From assembly GCA_029960955.1 (NCBI GenBank), contig JASBVS010000013.1, forward strand, positions 1 to 35,251: a stretch of DNA of 35,251 nt, read 5' to 3'. Source of the DNA: Bacillota bacterium. Lineage in GTDB: Bacteria; Bacillota; Sulfobacillia; JAIMAT01. Positions within the stretch are counted from its first letter, which is position 1. The number at the start of each line of letters is the position of its first letter. Under the pieces are notes generated by a model. That model ran no database searches. It was not told the DNA's origin and was given only the letters and a program-made list of their open reading frames with translations. This document shows, piece after piece, positions 8,303 to 16,076 of this stretch. The position numbers and the translations under genes are program-made.

Positions 8303-8334
8303 GAGGGCGCCGGCTCGGGCCGGCGCCCTCTTCT
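8303..8334 (+). terminator. Strong hairpin downstream of rpsU
   Basis: GAGGGCGCCGGC (8303-8314), loop TCGG, and GCCGGCGCCCTC (8319-8330) form a perfect 12-base-pair stem, followed by TTCT. The tail is short, so termination may be partial, allowing read-through into yqfC. Partial termination would let rpsU be expressed above the downstream genes. Confidence 0.75.
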
Positions 8335-8382
8335 ACGCCCGGGGCCACGTCCATAGATTCTCCCCGGAGAGGAGGGAGGCCC

Positions 8383-8742
8383 TTGCCGGAGCGGCCCGGC
8401 GGGCTGGCGGGCGCCCTCGAAGAGTGGCTCGAGCTGCCGGACGACACGCTCCTCGACCTTCCCCGCCTGACGCTGATCGGCCAGCTGATGCTCGCCGTGG
8501 AGAACCATCGCGGCCTCGTCCGCTACGCGCCGGACGAGGTGCGCATCGCCACCCGCGTCGGCTTCCTGCGGGTGGGCGGGGAGGAGCTGACGGTGCGGAG
8601 GATGGACCGCGAGCGCCTCACCCTCGCCGGGCGCATCACGTCGATCATGCTGGAGCCGCCGCCCGCCGAGCCGGAGCGGGTGCGCGCCGCGGGCACCGCC
8701 CGGCGCGGCGCGGGAAGGAGGAAGGGCCGGCCGTGGGCGTGA
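8383..8742 (+). CDS. yqfC: Sporulation protein YqfC (YabP/YqfC family)
   Basis: This is a small protein of the YabP/YqfC family, made in the mother cell of sporulating Firmicutes and needed for efficient spore development. The 119-residue product has the family core from LPDDTLLDLPRLTLIGQLML (about 18-37) through VENHRGLVRYAPDEVRIAT and GGEELTVRRMDRERLTLAG, ending GRITSIMLE. The basic tail beyond residue 95 is extra. The start is TTG at 8383 after GGAGGGAGG; no ATG is in frame near it. The stop overlaps the yqfD start by about 10 bases, so translation is coupled. The yqfC-yqfD-phoH order is as in Bacillus, and the gene supports a spore-forming host. Confidence 0.88.
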   Translation: MPERPGGLAGALEEWLELPDDTLLDLPRLTLIGQLMLAVENHRGLVRYAPDEVRIATRVGFLRVGGEELTVRRMDRERLTLAGRITSIMLEPPPAEPERVRAAGTARRGAGRRKGRPWA

Positions 8743-9998
8743 GGCTGGCGCTCTGGCTGCAGGGTCTCCTGCGGCTGACGCTCTCCGGGGGCAGCCCCGA
8801 GCGCCTGGTCAACCGGCTGACGGCGGAGGGCGTCCCGGTCTGGGCGCTCCGGCCCGCCCGGGAGGGCGAAGGGCTGGAGCTCTTCCTCCGCCTGGCCGAC
8901 CTGCCCGCGCTCCGTCGCCTGGCGCGCGGCACGGGGGTCCGGGTGAGGATCCGGGATCGCCTGGGGGTCCCCTTCCTGGCGCGCCGGCTGCTGGCGCGAC
9001 GCGGCTGGGTGGCCGGCTCGCTCCTGGCGCTGCTGCTCCTCTACACCCTCTCCAACTTCGTCTGGTTCGTCGAGATCCGCGGCAACCGCCAGGTCTCCCG
9101 GCAGGCCATCCTGGCCGTCCTGGCGCGCGAAGGGCTGAGACCCGGCGCCTTCCGGCCCCTGGTCGACCCCGCCGAGGTGGCCGGCGCCCTCCACCGCGCG
9201 CTGCCCGGGATCGCCTGGGCCACGGTCCGGCTCCGGGGCTCCCTGGCGCTGGTCGAGGTGGTGGAGAGGCTGCCGGTGCCCCCGCCGGCGCCTTCCGAGC
9301 CGGCGGACGTGGTCGCCCGGCGGGACGCGCAGGTGGTGCGGGTGGAGGCCGAGCAGGGTCTGCCGCAGGTGAAGCCCGGCGAGATCGTGGAAGCCGGCCA
9401 GGTGCTGATCACGGGCCAGGTGCCGATCGGCCGGGAGGGCGGAACGGGCGAGGGGGTGCTCTGGGTCCGCGCGCGGGGCCGCGTCCTGGGGAGGGTCTGG
9501 TATGCGGCCTACGCCGAGGCGCCGCTGGTCTACGCCCAGGAGGTGCCCAGCGGGCGCTCGTACAGCCGCTGGCGCCTGGAGCTGGTGGGGCTGCGGCTGG
9601 AGCTGGCCTGGCCGCCCTGGTGGAAGGCGCCGCCCTTCGCCCGCTACCAGCGGCGGGTGGAAGAGGTCTGGCCGGCGCACTGGCACGGCCTCTGGCTCCC
9701 CGTAAGCCTGCAGCGCGTACGGTATAATGAAACGACCACGGTGCTCCGGCGACGCGATCCGCGCGCTGCCGAGCGAGCGGCCCGCGCCACGGCCATGGCC
9801 GCGATCCGCCGCCAGCTGCCCCGCGACGCGCGCATCGTCGAGCAGGGGTCGCGGGTGGTGCAGCGGACGCCGCAGCGGGTCGGGGTCCGGGTGCAGCTGG
9901 AGAGCATCGAGGAGATCGGCGTCGCCCGGGCGCTGACGCCCATGGCCCCGCCCGGGGGCGCCGGGCAGGGAAGCCGGCCGGGCTCCCCGGGAGGTTGA
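8733..9998 (+). CDS. yqfD: Sporulation protein YqfD
   Basis: This is a membrane-anchored sporulation protein of unknown biochemical role (YqfD/spore IV family), about 421 residues against roughly 400 in Bacillus. It has an N-terminal cytoplasmic part (LNRLTAEGVPVWALR), one transmembrane helix (about 88-108, GSLLALLLLYTLSNFVWFVE), then a POTRA-like region typical of the family (IRGNRQVSRQAILAVLAREG) and a long extracytoplasmic domain. The GTG at 8733 has a GGAAGGAGG site; GTG at 8739 is nearly as good. The frame is open far upstream to 7758, but that part is noncoding and crosses rpsU. The stop overlaps the phoH ATG by one base (TGATG). Confidence 0.9.
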   Translation: MGVRLALWLQGLLRLTLSGGSPERLVNRLTAEGVPVWALRPAREGEGLELFLRLADLPALRRLARGTGVRVRIRDRLGVPFLARRLLARRGWVAGSLLALLLLYTLSNFVWFVEIRGNRQVSRQAILAVLAREGLRPGAFRPLVDPAEVAGALHRALPGIAWATVRLRGSLALVEVVERLPVPPPAPSEPADVVARRDAQVVRVEAEQGLPQVKPGEIVEAGQVLITGQVPIGREGGTGEGVLWVRARGRVLGRVWYAAYAEAPLVYAQEVPSGRSYSRWRLELVGLRLELAWPPWWKAPPFARYQRRVEEVWPAHWHGLWLPVSLQRVRYNETTTVLRRRDPRAAERAARATAMAAIRRQLPRDARIVEQGSRVVQRTPQRVGVRVQLESIEEIGVARALTPMAPPGGAGQGSRPGSPGG

Positions 9999-10996
9999 TG
10001 TCCAGCTTGCCGGCAAAGAACGTCTCCACCCGGCAGATCCTCATCCCCGACGAGGCGGCCCGGCTCCTGGCCGGCCGCCAGGAAGAGCCGCTCAAGGCCA
10101 TGGAGAGGGCCTTCGACGTGGAGATCGTCGCCCGCGGCAACGAGCTGGCGGTCTCCGGCTCGCCCGAGTCCACCGAGCAGGTGCGCGAGCTGGTGGAACA
10201 GCTGGTGGCGCTGCAGTCCCAGGGGCAAGAGATCTCGAGCCAGGATGTCCACTACGCCATCGACCTGGCCCGCCGCGGGCAGGTGAAGCGGCTGGGCGAG
10301 GTGGCGCAGGACGCGCTGCTGACCACGCCCCGCGGCCGCCAGGTGCGCCCCAAGACGCTCGGCCAGCGGCGGTACGTCGAGGCGATCCGCCACAACGACA
10401 TCGTCTTCGGCATCGGCCCCGCCGGCACGGGCAAGACCTACCTGGCGGTGGCCATGGCCGTGGCCGCGCTGCGCGAGCGGCGCTTCGTCCGCCTGGTGCT
10501 CACGCGGCCGGCGGTGGAGGCGGGGGAGAAGCTGGGCTTCCTGCCCGGCGACCTGCAGGAGAAGGTCAACCCCTACCTGCGGCCGCTCCACGACGCGCTC
10601 TGGGACATGCTGGGCGTCGACACCTTCGAGCGCTACGTCTCGCGGGGCATCATCGAGGTGGCGCCGCTGGCCTACATGCGCGGCCGCACGCTGGACGACT
10701 CCTTCGTCATCCTCGACGAGGCGCAGAACACCACGCCGGAGCAGATGAAGATGTTCCTGACCCGCCTGGGCTTCGGCTCCAAGGCGGTGATCACGGGCGA
10801 CGTCACCCAGATCGACCTGCCCCGCGACCAGTACTCCGGCCTCCAGGTGGTACGCGGCATCCTCCAGGGCATCGAGGGGATCGCCTTCGTCTACCTTCAG
10901 GAGACCGACGTGGTCCGCCACCCGCTGGTGCAGAAGGTGATCCAGGCCTACGAGCGCTACGAGGAGGCCGAGCGCTCCCGGGACGGCAGGAAGTAG
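9998..10996 (+). CDS. phoH: PhoH family P-loop ATPase
   Basis: This is a PhoH-like ATPase associated with RNA metabolism; many Firmicutes carry it before yqfF and ybeY. The 332-residue protein has a KH-like N-terminal region (FDVEIVARGNELAVSGSP), the Walker A motif GPAGTGKT (about 140-147), the catalytic region LTRPAVEAGEKLGFLPGD, and Walker B FVILDEAQNTT followed by the sensor segment ITGDVTQIDLP. Length is typical. The ATG at 9998 overlaps the yqfD stop (TGATG) and follows GGGAGG, so it is coupled to yqfD; a TTG at 9995 is possible. Biochemical function remains uncertain in the family, though links to rRNA maturation with YbeY are established. Confidence 0.95.
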   Translation: MSSLPAKNVSTRQILIPDEAARLLAGRQEEPLKAMERAFDVEIVARGNELAVSGSPESTEQVRELVEQLVALQSQGQEISSQDVHYAIDLARRGQVKRLGEVAQDALLTTPRGRQVRPKTLGQRRYVEAIRHNDIVFGIGPAGTGKTYLAVAMAVAALRERRFVRLVLTRPAVEAGEKLGFLPGDLQEKVNPYLRPLHDALWDMLGVDTFERYVSRGIIEVAPLAYMRGRTLDDSFVILDEAQNTTPEQMKMFLTRLGFGSKAVITGDVTQIDLPRDQYSGLQVVRGILQGIEGIAFVYLQETDVVRHPLVQKVIQAYERYEEAERSRDGRK

Positions 10997-11006
10997 GGAG
11001 AGAGCG

Positions 11007-13193
11007 TTGCCGCCGGCGCAGGGCAGGGGGCCGCAGGGCGCGGGGCGGACGGGCGAGGCCCTCCGCCGCCTGGTGGCGCGCGTGGCGCCCGGCCGGCGCG
11101 GCCAGCGGTTGCTCCTGGCGATCGGCCTCTGGCTCGTGCTGGGCGTCGTCCTGGCCGCCTCGAGCTGGCCGCGGAGCCTCGTGCTCAAGGTCGGCCAGGT
11201 GGCGCCGGTCACGCTCAAGGCCCCCCACGACTTCGTCGACGTGCAGGCGACCGAGAAGCTCCGCCAGGAAGCGGCCTCCCGCGTCGCCCCGGTGATGCGG
11301 CGCGACCCGACGGTGGCCGCGCGCGTGCTCGACCGGCTGCGCAGCGACTTCGCCACCGTGCGCCAGGTGCGCGCCGCCTCGCTTCCTCTCGACCGGAAGG
11401 AAGCGCTCCTCCAGAGCCAGCTCGGCCTCTCCACCACCCCCCAGGCGCTGCAGGAGATCCTGACCGCCAGCGACCGCACGGTCAACGTCGTCGAGCAGAC
11501 GCTCGAGCAGGCGGTCGCCAGGGAGCTCGACCGGCAGATCACGGAGGAGAACCTGGCCGCCTACCGCAGCGACCTGCGCCTGGCGGCCGCCCAGATGGAG
11601 TTCACGGCCGGGCTCCGGCAGTTCATGGCCGACCTGGGTGCGGCGCGCCTCGAGCCCAACACCTTCGTGGACGAGAACCGGACCCGGCAGGCGGTCGAGG
11701 CGGCACGGCAGGCGGTCCCCGAGCAGATGATCCTGCGCGGCGAGGTGATCGTCCGCGAGGGCGAGCGGGTGACGCCGGAACAGGTGGCGCTCCTGCGCGA
11801 GGCCGGCCTCCTGCGGGCGCCGAGCACCCTGGACCGGCTGGAGGCGGCGGGCGGTGCGGCGCTCTGGGCGGCCCTGGTGGTGACGCTGCTGGCGCTCTTC
11901 CTCTGGCGCTTCTGGCCCGGCGTCTGGCGCCGGCTCAACCGGCTGGCGCTCCTGGCCCTGACCATGGCCAGCGCCGTCGCCCTCACCCTGCTGCTCCGCT
12001 CCGTCTCGCCCTTCCTGGCGCCGCTGGCGGGGACGGCCATGCTGGTCACCATCACCTTCGAGCCGATGCTGGGCGTGGTGGTGGCCGTGCTGCTGGAAGG
12101 CGTGCTCGGCTTCGTCCTCTCGCCCCAGCCGGCGCTGGCCGCGGTCCTGGGCGCCGGCGCCCTGATGGGCGCCGTGGCGGTCCGGCGGGTGCGCATGCGC
12201 AGCGACATCCTGAGCGCCGGCGGGCTGGTGGGACTGGTGCAGGCGGCGGCGACGCTGGCCGTGGAGGGCCTCCTGGCGCACGCTTCGCTCCTCAGCCCGG
12301 TGCTCTGGATCGACGTCCTCGCCGCCGCCGGCGGCGGCCTCCTGCTGGGCGGCGTCGTCACCATCGGCATGCTGCCGCTGGCCGAGGCCTTCGGCATCCT
12401 GACGCCGATCCGGCTGATGGAGCTGGCCAACCCCGACCAGCCGCTCCTCCGCCTCCTCGTCACCCAGGCGCCGGGGACCTACCACCACAGCCTGATGGTG
12501 GCCAACCTGGCGGAGGCGGCGGCGGACGCCATCGGTGCCAACGGGCTCCTGGCGCGCGTGGGTGCCTACTACCACGACGTCGGCAAGATCCGGCGGCCCT
12601 ACTTCTTCGTGGAGAACCAGTTCACCGGCGAGAACCCGCACGACCGCCTCTCGCCCTACCTGAGCGCGCTGATCGTCCAGGCGCACGTGCGCGACGGGCT
12701 GGAGCTGGCGCGGGAGTACCGCCTGCCCGAGGAGATCCAGGCCTTCATCCCGGAGCACCACGGAACCGCGCTGGTGAGCTATTTCTATCATCGGGCGGCC
12801 AGCCAGGCCGGATCGGCGCCGCCCGAGGCGCAGTTCCGCCACGCGGGCCCGCGGCCGCACAGCAGGGAGACGGCCATCGTCATGCTGGCCGACGGCTCCG
12901 AGGCGGCGGTCCGTTCGCTGGAACACCCGACGCCCCAGCACATCGAGGGCATGGTGCGGAAGATCATCCAGGACCGCCTCGGCGACGGCCAGCTCGACCG
13001 CTCCGACCTGACCCTGCGCGACCTGGACACGATACGGGAGACCTTCGTCCGCGTGCTGACGGGAGCCTATCACCACCGCGTGGAGTATCCGGACAATCGC
13101 ATGATCGAGGAGCTGGAGAGGGAGGTCGGGAACGGTGACCGTCCGGGTCGCGGAGGAGCTCCCCGCCGGGGAGAGGCTGGATCCGGCGCTTGA
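11007..13193 (+). CDS. yqfF: 7TM-HD membrane phosphohydrolase, PgpH/YqfF-like (c-di-AMP phosphodiesterase)
   Basis: This is a 728-residue 7TMR-HD protein, like PgpH, which degrades cyclic di-AMP. It has a first hydrophobic helix (about 33-52), an extracytoplasmic 7TMR-HDED domain (about 60-280), a cluster of membrane helices (about 285-455), and a cytoplasmic HD domain from about residue 490. Visible HD residues are YHHSLMVANLAEAA, YYHDVGKIRRPYFF and the PEHHGT segment, giving the H-HD-D type metal site. The start is TTG at 11007 after GGGAGAGA. It follows phoH after a 10-base gap and overlaps ybeY by 59 bases. Substrate c-di-AMP is inferred from family relatives. Confidence 0.92.
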   Translation: MPPAQGRGPQGAGRTGEALRRLVARVAPGRRGQRLLLAIGLWLVLGVVLAASSWPRSLVLKVGQVAPVTLKAPHDFVDVQATEKLRQEAASRVAPVMRRDPTVAARVLDRLRSDFATVRQVRAASLPLDRKEALLQSQLGLSTTPQALQEILTASDRTVNVVEQTLEQAVARELDRQITEENLAAYRSDLRLAAAQMEFTAGLRQFMADLGAARLEPNTFVDENRTRQAVEAARQAVPEQMILRGEVIVREGERVTPEQVALLREAGLLRAPSTLDRLEAAGGAALWAALVVTLLALFLWRFWPGVWRRLNRLALLALTMASAVALTLLLRSVSPFLAPLAGTAMLVTITFEPMLGVVVAVLLEGVLGFVLSPQPALAAVLGAGALMGAVAVRRVRMRSDILSAGGLVGLVQAAATLAVEGLLAHASLLSPVLWIDVLAAAGGGLLLGGVVTIGMLPLAEAFGILTPIRLMELANPDQPLLRLLVTQAPGTYHHSLMVANLAEAAADAIGANGLLARVGAYYHDVGKIRRPYFFVENQFTGENPHDRLSPYLSALIVQAHVRDGLELAREYRLPEEIQAFIPEHHGTALVSYFYHRAASQAGSAPPEAQFRHAGPRPHSRETAIVMLADGSEAAVRSLEHPTPQHIEGMVRKIIQDRLGDGQLDRSDLTLRDLDTIRETFVRVLTGAYHHRVEYPDNRMIEELEREVGNGDRPGRGGAPRRGEAGSGA

Positions 13194-13626
13194 GCGGCTC
13201 CTGGCCCGCGTGGCGCAGCGGGTGCTGGAACGGGCGGGGCTGGCGCACGGCCACCTGGACGTGACGGTGACCGGCGACCTCGAGATCCGGCGGCTCAACC
13301 GCGAGCACCGGGGTGTCGACCGCAGCACCGACGTCCTCTCCTTCCCGCAGTACGAGGCGGAGGCGATCGCCGGCCTGGCCGGCTCGCGGGACGCAGGAGG
13401 CCCGCCGCTGCTCCTGGGCGACGTGGTGATCAGCCTGCCGACGGCCCGCCGGCAGGCCGAGGCGTACGGCCACTCGCTGGAGCGCGAGGTGGCCTTCCTG
13501 GCCGTCCACGGCACCCTGCACGTGCTGGGCTGGGACCACCAGACCGCGGAGGACGAGCGCCGGATGATGGCCGAGACGGAGACCGTGCTGGCCGAGTTCG
13601 ACCTCCGGCGGGAGGCGGGTGGATGA
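13135..13626 (+). CDS. ybeY: Endoribonuclease YbeY (rRNA maturation factor)
   Basis: This is a metal-dependent single-strand endoribonuclease for 16S rRNA 3'-end maturation and ribosome quality control. The 163-residue protein contains the conserved NREHRGVDRSTDVLSFP and the zinc motif HGTLHVLGWDH (about 124-134), with all three histidines present. GTG at 13135 has a GGAGAGGGAGG site and lies 59 bases inside the 3' end of yqfF in another frame, a large but plausible coupled overlap; a downstream start would trim conserved sequence. The 3' end overlaps the DgkA-type gene by four bases (ATGA). Confidence 0.95.
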   Translation: MTVRVAEELPAGERLDPALERLLARVAQRVLERAGLAHGHLDVTVTGDLEIRRLNREHRGVDRSTDVLSFPQYEAEAIAGLAGSRDAGGPPLLLGDVVISLPTARRQAEAYGHSLEREVAFLAVHGTLHVLGWDHQTAEDERRMMAETETVLAEFDLRREAGG

Positions 13627-14135
13627 GCCCGGGCCGGCCGGCGGGCAGCCGGCCGCGGCGGGCGCGCAGCCGGCTCGACTCCTTCCGCTACGCGTTGCGC
13701 GGCCTGGCGAACGCCTGGCGGAGCGAGCCCAACTTCCGCATCGACGTGGTGGCCGCCTACCTCGCCCTGGCGGCGGGCTGGTGGCTGGGCGTGGGCGGGA
13801 CGCAGCTGGCGGCGATCGCGGTGGCCATCGCGCTGGTGCTGGCGGGGGAGCTCTTCAACACGGCGCTGGAGGAAGCGATCGACCTGGCGATGCCGCGCCT
13901 CCATCCCAAGGCGGGGCGCGCCAAGGACGTCTCGGCCGGGGCGGTGCTGGTGATGGCGGCGGGCGCGCTGGCGGTGGCGCTGGGCGTCCTCCTCCCGGCC
14001 GCCCTGGAGCCCGGGAGGATCGCGCGGCGGCTGGCCGGGAGCGGCTGGCGCGAGGCCGTCGTCCTGGCCGGCGCCCTCGTTCTGGCGGCCGCGGCCTGGG
14101 CGAGCGGAGGGGGAGGGAGGCGCGAGGCACGATGA
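13623..14135 (+). CDS. dgkA: Undecaprenol/diacylglycerol kinase (DgkA family)
   Basis: This is an integral membrane lipid kinase; in Gram-positives it phosphorylates undecaprenol, recycling the cell-wall lipid carrier. The 170 residues contain an amphipathic N-terminus (FRYALRGLANAWRSEPNFRI), membrane helices, and the catalytic signature GELFNTALEEAIDLA (about 77-91), with E, N and E in place. The usual C-terminal basic helix region follows (HPKAGRAKDVSAGAVLV). Compared with the roughly 120-130 residues usual for the family, it carries an extra 30-40 residue C-terminus with one more hydrophobic stretch. ATGA overlaps on both sides couple it to ybeY and the DUF502 gene. Confidence 0.93.
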   Translation: MSPGRPAGSRPRRARSRLDSFRYALRGLANAWRSEPNFRIDVVAAYLALAAGWWLGVGGTQLAAIAVAIALVLAGELFNTALEEAIDLAMPRLHPKAGRAKDVSAGAVLVMAAGALAVALGVLLPAALEPGRIARRLAGSGWREAVVLAGALVLAAAAWASGGGGRREAR

Positions 14136-14872
14136 GCGCACGCAGGCGACGACGGGTGGGCGAACGGCTCCTCGCCAGGCTCAGGACGCTCTTCCTGAGC
14201 GGGTTGGGGGCGCTGGTCCCGGTGGTGGCCACGGTCTACGTCCTCTTGCTGCTCTTCACCTGGACGGACAACCTGCTGCGCGGCATCCTCTTCGGCTTTC
14301 TGCCCTGGCGCCTCCCGGGGCTGGGCATCCTGGGCACGCTCGTGGTCATCCTCCTCTCCGGGCTGGTGGTGACCAACCTGGTCGGGCGGCAGCTGCTGGC
14401 CTGGGCGGACCGGCTGCTGCGCCGCATGCCGCTGGCCTCGAGCCTCTACTCGACCTTCGCGCAGCTGGTGGAGGGCCTCATCGGCGGCCGTTCGGGCTAC
14501 CAGCGCGTGGTCGTGGTCGAGTACCCGCGGCGGGGCCTCTGGTCGCTCGGCTTCGTCACGCGCGACCCGGGCGGGCTGGGAGACCGCTGGCCGGAGGCGG
14601 CGGTCGGCGACGGCTGGGCCGGGCGGGGCGGGGGGGAGACTTCCCCGGGACGGCTCCTCAACGTCTTCATCCCGACCACGCCCAACCCGGCCTCCGGCTC
14701 CTGGGTGATGGTCCCGCGCGACGAGGTGGTCTTCGTCGATCTGACCGTGGAGGAAGCGATGCGCGTCATCGTCTCCGCGGGCATGGTCGTGCCGGTGCCG
14801 CGCGCCGGCGACGCCGCCGCCCCGGGCGGCTCCGAGCGCCCGGCCTGGCGGCCGGGAAGGGGGAGGCCATGA
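14132..14872 (+). CDS. DUF502 family membrane protein
   Basis: This is a 246-residue integral membrane protein of the DUF502 family; function unknown. A basic N-terminus (MSARRRRRVGERLL) is followed by two hydrophobic helices (about 27-50, LGALVPVVATVYVLLLLFTW, and about 65-90, GILGTLVVILLSGLVVTNLV). The family segment RMPLASSLYSTFAQLVE comes next, then a soluble domain with VFIPTTPNPASGSWVMVP and a motif VFVDLTVEEAMRVIVSAGM. The C-terminus is Pro/Arg-rich. The frame is open upstream to 13619, but ATG at 14132 overlaps the dgkA stop (ATGA) and begins the family sequence. In many Firmicutes a cytidine deaminase gene sits at this place between dgkA and era, so this is a substitution. Confidence 0.85.
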   Translation: MSARRRRRVGERLLARLRTLFLSGLGALVPVVATVYVLLLLFTWTDNLLRGILFGFLPWRLPGLGILGTLVVILLSGLVVTNLVGRQLLAWADRLLRRMPLASSLYSTFAQLVEGLIGGRSGYQRVVVVEYPRRGLWSLGFVTRDPGGLGDRWPEAAVGDGWAGRGGGETSPGRLLNVFIPTTPNPASGSWVMVPRDEVVFVDLTVEEAMRVIVSAGMVVPVPRAGDAAAPGGSERPAWRPGRGRP

Positions 14873-15765
14873 GCTACCGATCGGGCTTCGCCGTGCTGGC
14901 CGGGAGGCCCAACGTGGGCAAGTCGACGCTGCTCAACGCGCTCCTGGGGAGGAAGGTGGCGATCGTCTCGGCCAAGCCGCAGACGACGCGCAACCGGATC
15001 GCCGGCGTCCTGCACCGGCCGGACGGGCAGGTGGTCTTCCTGGACACGCCGGGGCTCCACCGGCCGCAGAGCCGGCTGGGCGAGTACATGGAGCGGGTGG
15101 CCGAGGGGGCGCTGCAGGGCGTCGAGCTGGTGCTGCACGTGGTGGCCGCCGACCGCGAGCCCGGGGAGGCCGAGCGCAAGGCGGCCGAGCGCATCGCCCG
15201 GGCGGAGGCGCCCGTCCACCTGGTGGTCAACAAGATCGACCTGGTGGACGGAGCGACGCTCCAGGCGCGCGAGGAAGCCTACCGGGGACTCGCTTCCTAC
15301 GCGCGCACCTGGCGGGTCTCCGCGCTGGCGGGGACGGGCCTGGCGGAGCTCCGCGACGGCGTCTTCGAGGCGATGCCCGAGGGGCCCGCCTACTTCCCCG
15401 AGGGCACGCTGACCGACCAGCCGGAGGAGCGGGTGATGGCCGAGCTGATCCGCGAACAGGTGTTCGAGCTGACGCGCGAGGAGATCCCCTACGCGACGGC
15501 CGTCACCGTGGAGCAGCTGGAACCGCGCCCGCAGGGGCGCCTCTACGTGGGCGCCACCATCTGGGTGGAGCGCGAGTCGCAGAAGGGGATCGTCATCGGC
15601 CAGGGCGGCCGCATGCTCCGCGAGATCGGCACCCGCTCGCGCCGCGAGATCGAGGCGCTCTTCGGCAGCCCGATCTACCTCGACCTCTACGTCAAGGTGA
15701 AGGAGGACTGGCGCGACCACCCCGGCCGGCTGCGCTCGCTGGGCTACGTCGACGAGCGGCGCTGA
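14869..15765 (+). CDS. era: GTPase Era
   Basis: This is an essential GTPase that binds the 3' end of 16S rRNA and assists 30S assembly. The 298 residues show G1 GRPNVGKST (about 12-20), G3 DTPGLH, G4 VNKIDLV, G5 SALAGTGL, and a C-terminal KH domain whose GxxG region is IVIGQGGRMLREIGTRSRRE. Length and order are standard. ATG at 14869 overlaps the stop of the DUF502 gene (ATGA) and follows GGGGAGG. It forms a translationally coupled chain with ybeY and dgkA, which fits their shared role in ribosome and envelope biogenesis. Confidence 0.98.
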   Translation: MSYRSGFAVLAGRPNVGKSTLLNALLGRKVAIVSAKPQTTRNRIAGVLHRPDGQVVFLDTPGLHRPQSRLGEYMERVAEGALQGVELVLHVVAADREPGEAERKAAERIARAEAPVHLVVNKIDLVDGATLQAREEAYRGLASYARTWRVSALAGTGLAELRDGVFEAMPEGPAYFPEGTLTDQPEERVMAELIREQVFELTREEIPYATAVTVEQLEPRPQGRLYVGATIWVERESQKGIVIGQGGRMLREIGTRSRREIEALFGSPIYLDLYVKVKEDWRDHPGRLRSLGYVDERR

Positions 15766-15866
15766 CGGCGGCCCCGCTCGACCGCCCCGCCTCCCAGGCG
15801 CGGTAGGATGTTTCCATCCGGAATAGGGCCCGGACCGGCGGCCCGAGACTATCCCTGCGGAAGGGG

Positions 15867-16076
15867 ATGGTCGGAGTGGACTCGCAGGAGCTCTGGTGGG
15901 AACTCTTCCGCGTCACCGGCAGCGTCTCCGCCTACCTGGCCTATCGCGAGCTCTCGGCCGCCCGCTCCCCGGCCCCGGAAGGCGAGGCCGATGCCGTCCT
16001 ACAAGACCGAGGCACTGGTGCTGCGAACCGCGGAGATGGGGGAGACCGACCGCAGGCTCGACCTGCTCAGCCCTGA
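15867..16076 (+). CDS. yqzL: YqzL-like small protein
   Basis: This is a small protein found between era and recO in Firmicutes; function unknown. The N-terminal part, SQELWWELFRVTGSVSAYLA followed by YREL, matches the YqzL pattern (WxxFxxTGxxxxYLxxxEL). The rest, Pro/Arg/Gly-rich and overlapping recO by 86 bases, looks like read-through to a chance stop, giving 69 residues where about 45-50 are usual. ATG at 15867 has its GGAAGGGG site close; GTG at 15876 sits at better spacing and would start MDSQELWWELF. No strong -35/-10 pair was found, though TAGGAT lies at 15803-15808. Confidence 0.7.
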   Translation: MVGVDSQELWWELFRVTGSVSAYLAYRELSAARSPAPEGEADAVLQDRGTGAANRGDGGDRPQARPAQP

